Origin: Anaerolineae bacterium
GTDB lineage: Bacteria; Chloroflexota; Anaerolineae; Aggregatilineales; Phototrophicaceae
Direction of reading: 5' to 3'
DNA length: 38,522 bases
NCBI GenBank assembly: GCA_019912965.1
Contig: JAIOHM010000191.1
Coordinates: 1 to 38,522, forward strand
Shown here: in pieces, positions 32,939 through 38,522 of the stretch
Layout: each line of letters starts with the position of its first letter
Position numbering within the stretch: the first letter of the stretch is position 1
Notes under the pieces: generated by a model
Databases searched by the model: none
What the model was told of the DNA's origin: nothing
Seen by the model: the letters and a program-made list of their open reading frames with translations, nothing else
Program-made: the position numbers and the translations under genes

Positions 32939-35604
32939 TTGCATTCGACGCCATTGGGCGTTTGCCTCACCCGGATGACAATGTTGCGATTGCGACTCGC
33001 ACGCTGGAAGCCGGAACTGAAATTGCTTTCGGCAGTCGTTCATTCACGATCAAACACAGCCTTTTGGAAGGGCATCGTTTCGCTGTTCAGCCGATTCATA
33101 CAGGCGAACACTTGCTGTCATGGGCGCAGCCGTTTGGAGTTGCTATCCACGAAATTGTTCCCGGTGATTATGTGTGTAATGAAGGGGTTATCCGCGAACT
33201 AAACCGCCGCCCTATTCCTTTCGCGCCGCCCACAACACCCAATTTTGTGAATGATCTGCCGCCGTTTGTTTTTGATGAAACTCAATTTAAGTCTGCCTCT
33301 CCATTACCGCTTTATGCCGATGTAAAAACCTTCATGGGGTATCGCCGTCAAGGAAATCGCGGTGTGGGGACGCGCAACACGATTGTGCTGTTGGGCACAT
33401 CGGCCTTCACGGGCGGGTTCGTAAAAGCGCTGGAAACGCGGCTGAAATCCCACGCCGGAAAATATCCGAATATTGATGGCATCATGGCGGTTGCCCACAC
33501 CGAAGGCGGGCATGAACAGCCCAATAACCGGGAACTCCTGCTGCGGACGCTGGCGGGATTTATGGTGAATCCGAATGTGGGGGCGGTGCTGGCGGTCGAT
33601 CATGGGCATGAAGTGGTGAATAACGCTGCGCTGCGAGATTATCTGAGCGAACACCAATACCCGATTGATGCTGTTTTGCACCAATTTATGAGCCTGACCC
33701 GTTCGTTTTATGATGATCTGGATGCGGCGGCTGCGGTAGTAGAAGGCTGGCTGGAAACCGTCAACCAGATGGAACGCACCCGCGAATCGATCAGCGAACT
33801 CAAAATCGGCTTACAGTGCGGTGGGTCGGATGCGTTTTCCGGAGTCAGCGGGAATCCACTATTGGCATGGACGACGAAAGAAATCGTGCGCTACGGTGGA
33901 TCGGCTAATCTGGCAGAGACGGACGAATTGATCGGCGCAGAGACATATATCCTGAAAAATGTGCGCGATTTAGATACCGCGCGGAAATTTGTCACCTTTT
34001 TGGATCGCTTTAAAGAATGGGCGGGGTGGCATGGTCACTCGGCTGAGGGCAATCCATCAGGCGGAAATCTGTACCGGGGGCTGTACAACATCTACCTGAA
34101 ATCGTTGGGGGCATCCACCAAAAAGCACCCGGATGTGCGGCTGGATTATGTCATCGACTACGGCGAACCGATGCAAAAGTCGGGATTCTATTTTATGGAC
34201 AGCCCCGGCAACGATCTGGAAAGCATCGCAGGGCAAATTGCGTCCGGCTGTAACCTGCTGTTTTTCGTGACAGGCAACGGTTCAATCACCAATTTCCCGT
34301 TCGTGCCGACCATCAAGATTGTGACGACGACTGAACGTTTCCAGTTACTCTCCAACGAAATGGATGTGAATGCTGGGGCGTATCTGGACGGCACGTCGAT
34401 GGATGACTTGGGCGCATCCACGCTGCAACTGACGATTGATATTGCTTCGGGGCAGTTATCGGTTGGGGAAAAGGCGGGTCATGCACAGGTGCAAATCTGG
34501 CGGGACTGGCGTCAAACCGGGGTGGTCAATCTGCGGTCGTTCGACCATCCCGCTTATGATGGGAATCCACTGCCGATCAATACCGATATTGCCGTGCCAG
34601 AAGTGCATTTTCCGGCGTTTCGAGGTGAGCAAGGGTATGCGGTCGATCAGGTGGGGTTAATCCTGCCGACCAGTTTATGCTCCGGGCAGATCGCGCAGAT
34701 GTGCGTGCAGCAGCTCAATCAAAATCAGGTTGGGCAGGATAAAGGCATTTCGCGCTTCGTGACGCTGGTGCATACCGAAGGCTGCGGCGCGGCCAATGGT
34801 CATGAACTGCCGGATACATTATTGGGTTATCTGCAACATCCGCTGGTGAAATACGGTTTACTACTGGAACACGGATGCGAAAAAACCCATAACGGTTACA
34901 TCCGACAACTGATGGCTGAAAAATCGCTCGATCCAGCACATTATGGTTGGGCTAGTGTGCAAGCAGATGGCGGTATCCATAACGTCGTTCAGAAGATGAC
35001 ACGGTGGTTCAGCGAGCAGGTTGAATCGAAACCTGACCCGGAAGTAGTGGAAGTGGGTTTAGAAGCGGTGCGGTTAGGATTGATCTCGCAGGGAACGGTG
35101 ACGGATGAACTGGCGGGACAATTCGCTAACCTGACGCGCATGATTGTAGCGGGCGGTGGGACGGTGGTTATCGCTGAGAATGATGCCGTGCTGAACCATC
35201 CGATTTATAAACGGGATGTGCCGGGTGAGCAAGCGATACGCCCAACGTTGGGTTATGCTCAGGTGATGACTCAGGCGGGATTCCACATTATGGCGATGCC
35301 TTCCAAACAGTGGAGCGAAACGCTAACGGGATTGGGCGCAGCCGGGGTGGATGTGATTCTGGCGCATGTGTTTGATCGCCCGATGGCAGGTCATCCGCTG
35401 ATTCCGGTTTTGCAGGCCTCGGCCAATCCCAATATGAATCTGGCGTATCTGGCTGATTTGGATGCTGCCCTGAGTGCGCAATGGACTGTGGAAATGCTTA
35501 ACTTGGTAGTGGATACATTGGCGCGGCGGTATGTTCCGCAGTTGAGCACCAACGGCAACACGCAGTTTCAGATCACGCGCGGGTTATTGGGTGTTTCGCT
35601 GTAA
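32935..35604 (+). CDS. uxaA: Composite altronate dehydratase (UxaA-family) with duplicated domain
   Basis: At 889 residues this is far longer than the roughly 500 usual for UxaA, which dehydrates D-altronate to 2-keto-3-deoxygluconate. An N-terminal SAF-like domain (about 10-95) is followed by a UxaA domain with GVGTRNTIVLLG, HTEGGHEQPNN (188-198) and then QCGGSDAFSGVSGNP (C295). After about residue 560 a second copy of the same domain begins: TSLCSGQ (C582), HTEGCGAANGHEL (C617) and EHGCEKTHN (C648). The first copy has A/F, Gly192 and His225 at those Cys positions. Activity may thus rest on the second copy plus the C295 domain. ATG 32935 overlaps the uxaB stop. It is followed by repeat copy 2. 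Confidence 0.85.
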   Translation: MIAFDAIGRLPHPDDNVAIATRTLEAGTEIAFGSRSFTIKHSLLEGHRFAVQPIHTGEHLLSWAQPFGVAIHEIVPGDYVCNEGVIRELNRRPIPFAPPTTPNFVNDLPPFVFDETQFKSASPLPLYADVKTFMGYRRQGNRGVGTRNTIVLLGTSAFTGGFVKALETRLKSHAGKYPNIDGIMAVAHTEGGHEQPNNRELLLRTLAGFMVNPNVGAVLAVDHGHEVVNNAALRDYLSEHQYPIDAVLHQFMSLTRSFYDDLDAAAAVVEGWLETVNQMERTRESISELKIGLQCGGSDAFSGVSGNPLLAWTTKEIVRYGGSANLAETDELIGAETYILKNVRDLDTARKFVTFLDRFKEWAGWHGHSAEGNPSGGNLYRGLYNIYLKSLGASTKKHPDVRLDYVIDYGEPMQKSGFYFMDSPGNDLESIAGQIASGCNLLFFVTGNGSITNFPFVPTIKIVTTTERFQLLSNEMDVNAGAYLDGTSMDDLGASTLQLTIDIASGQLSVGEKAGHAQVQIWRDWRQTGVVNLRSFDHPAYDGNPLPINTDIAVPEVHFPAFRGEQGYAVDQVGLILPTSLCSGQIAQMCVQQLNQNQVGQDKGISRFVTLVHTEGCGAANGHELPDTLLGYLQHPLVKYGLLLEHGCEKTHNGYIRQLMAEKSLDPAHYGWASVQADGGIHNVVQKMTRWFSEQVESKPDPEVVEVGLEAVRLGLISQGTVTDELAGQFANLTRMIVAGGGTVVIAENDAVLNHPIYKRDVPGEQAIRPTLGYAQVMTQAGFHIMAMPSKQWSETLTGLGAAGVDVILAHVFDRPMAGHPLIPVLQASANPNMNLAYLADLDAALSAQWTVEMLNLVVDTLARRYVPQLSTNGNTQFQITRGLLGVSL

Positions 35605-35607
35605 GGC

Positions 35608-35656
35608 ATTTACCCCTAACCCCAGCCCTTCCCCCGCACGCAGGGGAAGGGAGCAA
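35608..35656. repeat. 49-bp dispersed palindromic repeat, copy 2
   Basis: Identical over 49 bases to 6-54. It starts three bases after the uxaA stop codon and ends 21 bp before the stop of the convergent amidohydrolase gene, so its 9-bp hairpin could mark both transcript ends. Confidence 0.88.
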
Positions 35657-35677
35657 AGCCATCCCAAAAGGAGAATT

Positions 35678-36532
35678 TTACGAGTACAGGCTGCTTTCCA
35701 GTCGATAAAAATCTTTGGCGTTTTCGTAGAAGATGCGCTGCTGGTCGTCGGCTGATAAGTGGCTGACGAACTGCTGTGCCGTTTCCAGCCAGCGTTGATA
35801 GGATGCGGCCAGCGTAGACACCGGCCAATCACTGCCGAACATGATGCGCTGCGTGCCGAATATGTTCAGTACATGCTCCACATAGGGGCGCAGATCATCG
35901 GCTGTCCAGTTGGTGTAGTTGGCTTCCGTCACCATGCCAGATAATTTGCAGTGTACATTTTCATGCTGGGCCAACGACTGAATCTCATCACGCCAGCGGG
36001 CAATTTCACCAGCGGCAATAGCGGGTTTGCCCACATGGTCAAGGATGAAGGACACATTGGGGCATTGTGTAACCAGATGAATCACATCGGCTAGTTGGTG
36101 GTGGCGGATGCACAGGTCGAAGCTGAAGCCGTAATCAGCTACCGCTTGTACCCCTTTGATAAAATCAGGCTGGATGGAAAAGCCGGCTGCCTCGGATTGA
36201 ATCAGGCGGCGAACACCTTTGACCAGTGGATAAGCGGTTAAGGCCTGAAGCGTTGGGCGGGCAGCATCACCATGTTCCAGCGGCGCGAAGGCCACGATTC
36301 CACTCACGGGAACATCAGGGGCGATTTGCGTCACCCATTTCACTTCCTCAACACCCTGCTCTGGTAGGCAGTCGGCCTGAACAAAAACCACTGACTCTAT
36401 ATTCAGTCCGGCAGAAGCGGCACGGAAATCGGCAGGCAGGAATGGGCGTTTTAAGACTGGTTCACCTTCCAGCCAAGCGTAGTTCAGCAAGGCGGGATTC
36501 CATAAGTGCATGTGGCTGTCGATGATTTTCAT
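35678..36532 (-). CDS. Amidohydrolase-2 family, sugar lactonase-like
   Basis: A 285-residue TIM-barrel hydrolase. The metal site shows the HxH motif at residues 7-9 (DSHMHLWNP), a later His in ILDHVGKPA, and Asp in MFGSDWPVS. This is the family of L-fucono- and L-rhamnono-lactonases and related sugar acid lactonases. GGATAACCC precedes ATG 36532, resembling the site of uxaB. A TTG at 36544 is disfavoured. Position next to uxaBA suggests a role opening an aldonate or uronate lactone, but the substrate is unknown. Confidence 0.87.
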   Translation of the reverse strand: MKIIDSHMHLWNPALLNYAWLEGEPVLKRPFLPADFRAASAGLNIESVVFVQADCLPEQGVEEVKWVTQIAPDVPVSGIVAFAPLEHGDAARPTLQALTAYPLVKGVRRLIQSEAAGFSIQPDFIKGVQAVADYGFSFDLCIRHHQLADVIHLVTQCPNVSFILDHVGKPAIAAGEIARWRDEIQSLAQHENVHCKLSGMVTEANYTNWTADDLRPYVEHVLNIFGTQRIMFGSDWPVSTLAASYQRWLETAQQFVSHLSADDQQRIFYENAKDFYRLESSLYS

Positions 36533-36580
36533 TGGGTTATCCAATCGCCTTCCAGTTGTCGATGAAGATCACTGGATTGA

Positions 36581-36608
36581 ATTATAATCAACACATTCAC
36601 AGTGACAA
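36581..36608 (-). promoter_or_regulatory. Promoter for the amidohydrolase gene, overlapping a divergent -10
   Basis: On the minus strand TTGTCA (36608-36603), 16 bp, then perfect TATAAT (36586-36581). On the plus strand a TATAAT at 36583-36588 overlaps it and could serve the macro-domain gene, so the two genes may share a control site. Confidence 0.5.
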
Positions 36609-36625
36609 ACTACTTTGGTGAAAAG

Positions 36626-37060
36626 ATGCCCCTGACGTATGTAACAGGTGATCCGCTGATGACCGAGGCGCAAACGCTGGCTTTTGGGTGTAATGCCAAA
36701 GCGCGGACGGAATTGGGGGCGCTGGATATACGCCTGTTTGACCAGTTTCCGGCGGCGTTCGCTACTTACCGGAAGCAGTGCGCGCAGGGAAGAGTCAAGC
36801 CGGGCGGATTGTGGTTGTGGCGCGAGTCCCATCCGCAACTGCTGTTCATGGTCATCCGCGAAACCTCAGTGGGGGCAACACGATTTCGATTCGTCGAGTC
36901 GGCGGTGATGACTATCGCGCGGGATTATCACCTGTACGGGTTAAAGAGCCTGTCGATTGCACCGCTGGGCGACTCGATGGAATGGCCGTCGCTCAAGCCG
37001 ATTCTGGATCACTGGCTGAAAGGCTGCCCCCTGCCGATTACAGTTTATGATGGTGGATAG
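36626..37060 (+). CDS. Macro-domain-like protein
   Basis: A 144-residue protein from ATG 36626. It begins with the macro-domain-like strand LTYVTGDPLMTEAQTLAFGCN, where the ADP-ribose-binding fold normally has 'GDI...VNAAN'. Later segments fit too: PGGLWLWRES, then SVGATRFRFVESAVMTIARD and SLSIAPLGDSMEWPSLKPIL, which resemble the helices and closing loop. Asp of GDP and Asn of GCN match binding residues loosely. ADP-ribose or nucleotide-derivative binding is inferred. GGTGA before ATG favours this start over GTG 36602. It is convergent with the PD40 gene, with a 2-bp gap. Confidence 0.7.
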   Translation: MPLTYVTGDPLMTEAQTLAFGCNAKARTELGALDIRLFDQFPAAFATYRKQCAQGRVKPGGLWLWRESHPQLLFMVIRETSVGATRFRFVESAVMTIARDYHLYGLKSLSIAPLGDSMEWPSLKPILDHWLKGCPLPITVYDGG

Positions 37061-37062
37061 GT

Positions 37063-37908
37063 TTAACCATCCGGCGAACCATCATTGGCGGGATGGTTAG
37101 TCAGGTTACGCTGATCGCTCCCATCGGCATTCATGCTATAAATTTCGTTGTTGCCGTCGCGGTCGGACATGAACAGGATGTGCAAACCATCGGCTGACCA
37201 TGTAGGTGCGTGGTCAAAGGTGGGGCTGTCGGTGAGTTGGGTGATTTCGGTAGTTTCCAAGTCTAAACGGTAAATATCGGTATTGCGTCCCCGGCTCATC
37301 ACGTAAAGCAAGAATTTTCCATCGGGCGAAAGCGATGGGCTGCCCTGATTGCCGGGAGCATCGGTCAGATTTTCGACTTCACCAGTCGGCAAATCCAGCC
37401 GGAAAATATCGGCGTTACCGGCATCATCGGATGTGAAAACAATTTGTCCTTCGCTCGATTCGACCTCGAACAGGTTCACTAAATCTCCGGTTTCCGGGTT
37501 CAACAAGTAAAGCATTTCTTCCCCTTCGCGGTCGGAAACGATGAGGATACTTTCACTCTTCGGCGGCCAGTCCAGCAATTCATCGAAGCCTTCGTAATCG
37601 GTTAGCTGCCGAACATCGCTCCCATCAGCATTCATTACATAGACATCCGAATTGTTTCCTTGCACGGCGGAGAAGGCAATTTGCGATTCATCCGGCGACC
37701 AGATGGGGATAAATTCGTCGCGGTCGGGTGTTTCGGTCAGGCGGTGGAGCGCGCCATCAGCCCGTGACATGCTGTAAATTTCGTAGTTTCCGTCGCGGTC
37801 AGAGACGAACAACATCTCGGCCTGTTCCGGTTCGGGCGTGGTTTCCTGCGCGTAAGTTGTAAAAAGGCTTCCGACGAACAGTATGAGAATCAGGTAAAAG
37901 TGGGGCAT
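37063..37908 (-). CDS. Secreted PD40/TolB-like beta-propeller
   Basis: About 281 residues with a cleavable-type signal peptide (MPHFYLILILFVGSLFTTYA) and no membrane anchor, unlike the triplet at 6494-9416. I count six blade units; motifs include PIWSPDE, PSLSPDG and PTWSADG. The third blade lacks the usual W-SPDG piece, and the chain ends at ANDGSPDG, which pairs with the N-terminal AEMLFVSDRDG to close the ring. There are no cysteine-pair loops. ATG 37908 is preceded by AAAGGATG; ATGs at 37914 and 37917 are also possible. A TolB-like binding role is inferred. Confidence 0.83.
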   Translation of the reverse strand: MPHFYLILILFVGSLFTTYAQETTPEPEQAEMLFVSDRDGNYEIYSMSRADGALHRLTETPDRDEFIPIWSPDESQIAFSAVQGNNSDVYVMNADGSDVRQLTDYEGFDELLDWPPKSESILIVSDREGEEMLYLLNPETGDLVNLFEVESSEGQIVFTSDDAGNADIFRLDLPTGEVENLTDAPGNQGSPSLSPDGKFLLYVMSRGRNTDIYRLDLETTEITQLTDSPTFDHAPTWSADGLHILFMSDRDGNNEIYSMNADGSDQRNLTNHPANDGSPDG

Positions 37909-37977
37909 GGTCATCATCCTTTGTTGTATCAGGATGAGTACACCTATTGGGCTTCGGTGGTTTCAAATTGATGATTC

Positions 37978-38013
37978 GCAAAATGCAAAAATTGCACATT
38001 TTGCACATTTTGC
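37978..38013. repeat. AT-rich inverted and direct repeat, possible operator
   Basis: GCAAAATG (37978-37985) faces CATTTTGC twice (37997-38004 and 38006-38013), giving one inverted repeat plus a 9-bp direct repeat (CACATTTTG). It lies about 70-105 bp upstream of the PD40 start at 37908, in reach of its promoter. Confidence 0.5.
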
Positions 38014-38199
38014 CGTAGGTGTTGTCGGCGGGAAGACGGAAGGCTGGCATGTCGCAAATGTCAATGTCGGCGGTTGGCATGGGGAGCGCCGTAGTGTGCA
38101 GCGGCTATGCGGGAGCCTGCCGCCGCGTTGTCGGTATTGTCATTGGCGGGCGGCTGTGAGGGAAGGTGGCGCTGACATTGCAAAAAAGAGAAAACAAGA

Positions 38200-38243
38200 G
38201 ATTCACCGCAGAGACACAGAGGACGCAGAGGTTTCACAGAGGG
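38200..38243. repeat. CGCAGAG-type dispersed repeat
   Basis: The stretch contains CACCGCAGAGACACAGAG and then GACGCAGAGG, ending in TTTCACAGAG. This purine-rich CGCAGAG motif is a widely dispersed intergenic repeat I know from many Chloroflexota, Bacteroidota and Deltaproteobacteria genomes, where it is often mis-translated as HRRDAEDAEV-like peptides. Only one copy is in this window. Confidence 0.75.
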
Positions 38244-38271
38244 TAAAGGTTAAGTATCTATCCGTAAACCG

Positions 38272-38356
38272 TTTACCCCTAACCCACTCATGGCTGACAA
38301 CTGCGACAAGCTCGGTCAGCCATTCGCCTTCCCCCGCACGCAGGGGAAGGGAGCAA
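38272..38356. repeat. Palindromic repeat, copy 3, interrupted by a second palindrome
   Basis: The left end (38272-38285) and right end (38327-38356) match copies 1 and 2. In place of the 4 bases CAGC, 41 bases are inserted at 38286-38326. The insert holds a perfect 9-bp inverted repeat, ATGGCTGAC (38290-38298) and GTCAGCCAT (38315-38323), around a GCGACAAGCTCG core that resembles a common REP-like repeat. The right hairpin remains as an 8-bp stem. Confidence 0.8.
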
Positions 38357-38400
38357 GACAAGTTGTTTGTGACTGCGTACAGTAGTTTATGGATAGGTTC

Positions 38401-38522
38401 TTAGGCAGCTAAGGCGGCCTCGTGTTTCGGCAGGCGGTAAAAGTACCCCAAATACCCGGCCATCAGGGCTTCTAGTCCGTGCAACCAAATATCGTGTCCG
38501 AATAATGGCAGCAGCCCAAAGG
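38401..38522 (-). CDS. C-terminus of a membrane protein, DUF4383-like (partial)
   Basis: The minus strand reads open from the window edge to TAA at 38401-38403, giving 39 residues: GLLPLFGHDIWLHGLEALMA, then GYLGYFYRLPKHEAALAA. The pattern 'G-L-x-P-x-x-x-x-D-x-x-x-H' followed by a hydrophobic helix resembles the last helices of DUF4383-type four-helix membrane proteins. The gene is cut by the window edge, so the N-terminus and full identity are unknown. Confidence 0.55.
   Translation of the reverse strand, partial: FGLLPLFGHDIWLHGLEALMAGYLGYFYRLPKHEAALAA

Larger units (their letters stand above)
37909..38400. other. Repeat-rich intergenic region without a convincing gene
   Basis: About 490 bp with no convincing protein. 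A plus-strand reading frame of 165 codons (37907-38404) crosses it, but its sequence is low in family features and crosses repeats such as the CGCAGAG element, so I treat it as spurious. The region holds an AT-rich inverted repeat near 37978-38013, the CGCAGAG repeat at 38200-38243 and repeat copy 3 at 38272-38356. Short TGTCGGCGG-type strings recur between 38020 and 38160 without clear structure. Confidence 0.7.

Noticed and set aside
37063..37090. Apparent C-terminal truncation of the secreted PD40 protein (ends ANDGSPDG)
   Set aside because: All four PD40 proteins begin on the strand that normally follows WSPDG and end near a W-x-P-like tail, which is the expected closure of a circular propeller. 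The end is probably natural, though the third blade is short.
37907..38404. A plus-strand reading frame of 165 codons
   Set aside because: It crosses three different short repeats, including the CGCAGAG element that gives an HRRDTEDAEV-type peptide, has no family features and starts inside the opposite gene. Treated as non-coding.
1..38522. Prophage, integrative element or defence island
   Set aside because: No integrase, transposase, phage structural gene, restriction enzyme, Cas protein, or tRNA-linked direct repeats were found, and gene style is uniform.

Overview
The window looks like chromosomal DNA of a Chloroflexota bacterium, probably an Anaerolineae-type lineage. This is inferred from protein style, not from a marker gene. 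Signs are exported proteins with long Thr/Pro 'TPTATPT' stalks, several membrane-anchored PD40/TolB-like beta-propellers, a large MalT-type LuxR regulator beside an ABC exporter, an archaeal-type ApgM phosphoglycerate mutase, and a 'CGCAGAG' dispersed repeat. There is no rRNA, tRNA, transposase, integrase, phage gene or CRISPR array. Gene density is high and the only gap over 300 bp is 37909-38400.

Layout. (1) 1-5.0 kb: an orphan circularly permuted ATP-grasp protein, a small P-loop kinase, a Thr/Pro-stalked lipoprotein divergent from an M14 carboxypeptidase-like lipoprotein, and an unknown gene overlapping the latter tail to tail. (2) 5.0-6.5 kb: unknown protein, FKBP peptidyl-prolyl isomerase, hotdog thioesterase-like protein. 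(3) 6.5-16.5 kb: a cell-surface block. It has three translationally coupled membrane-anchored PD40 propellers (minus strand) facing away from a sortase plus two-TM protein. Next come a secreted protein with five tandem Ig-like repeats, a LysM-glycoside hydrolase and an M28 peptidase lipoprotein. (4) 16.5-24.0 kb: a tight seven-gene minus-strand run ending at a clear terminator: SDR-like NAD(P)-binding protein, methionine aminopeptidase, MalT-like regulator, 76-aa protein, ABC ATPase and two ABC-2 permeases. (5) 24.1-31.4 kb: housekeeping and assorted enzymes: isoaspartyl peptidase/asparaginase, glycosyltransferase 2, ApgM, GNAT acetyltransferase, a sulfatase-fold hydrolase with Thr at the nucleophile position, and a Na+/H+ antiporter fused to rhodanese. 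(6) 31.4-36.6 kb: hexuronate catabolism: tagaturonate reductase (uxaB) overlapping an unusually long composite altronate dehydratase (uxaA), then a convergent amidohydrolase-2 lactonase-like gene. (7) 36.6 kb-end: a macro-domain-like protein, a fourth PD40 propeller, a repeat-rich intergenic region and the C-terminus of a membrane protein cut by the window edge.

The most notable items are: the PD40 triplet with a cysteine-pair loop recurring at one blade position; the composite UxaA, whose second copy of the N-domain carries the cysteines that the first has lost; the antiporter-rhodanese fusion; and a 49-bp perfect dispersed palindromic repeat found three times next to gene 3' ends, one copy interrupted by a second palindrome. 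No complete, clearly novel defence or mobile system is visible.
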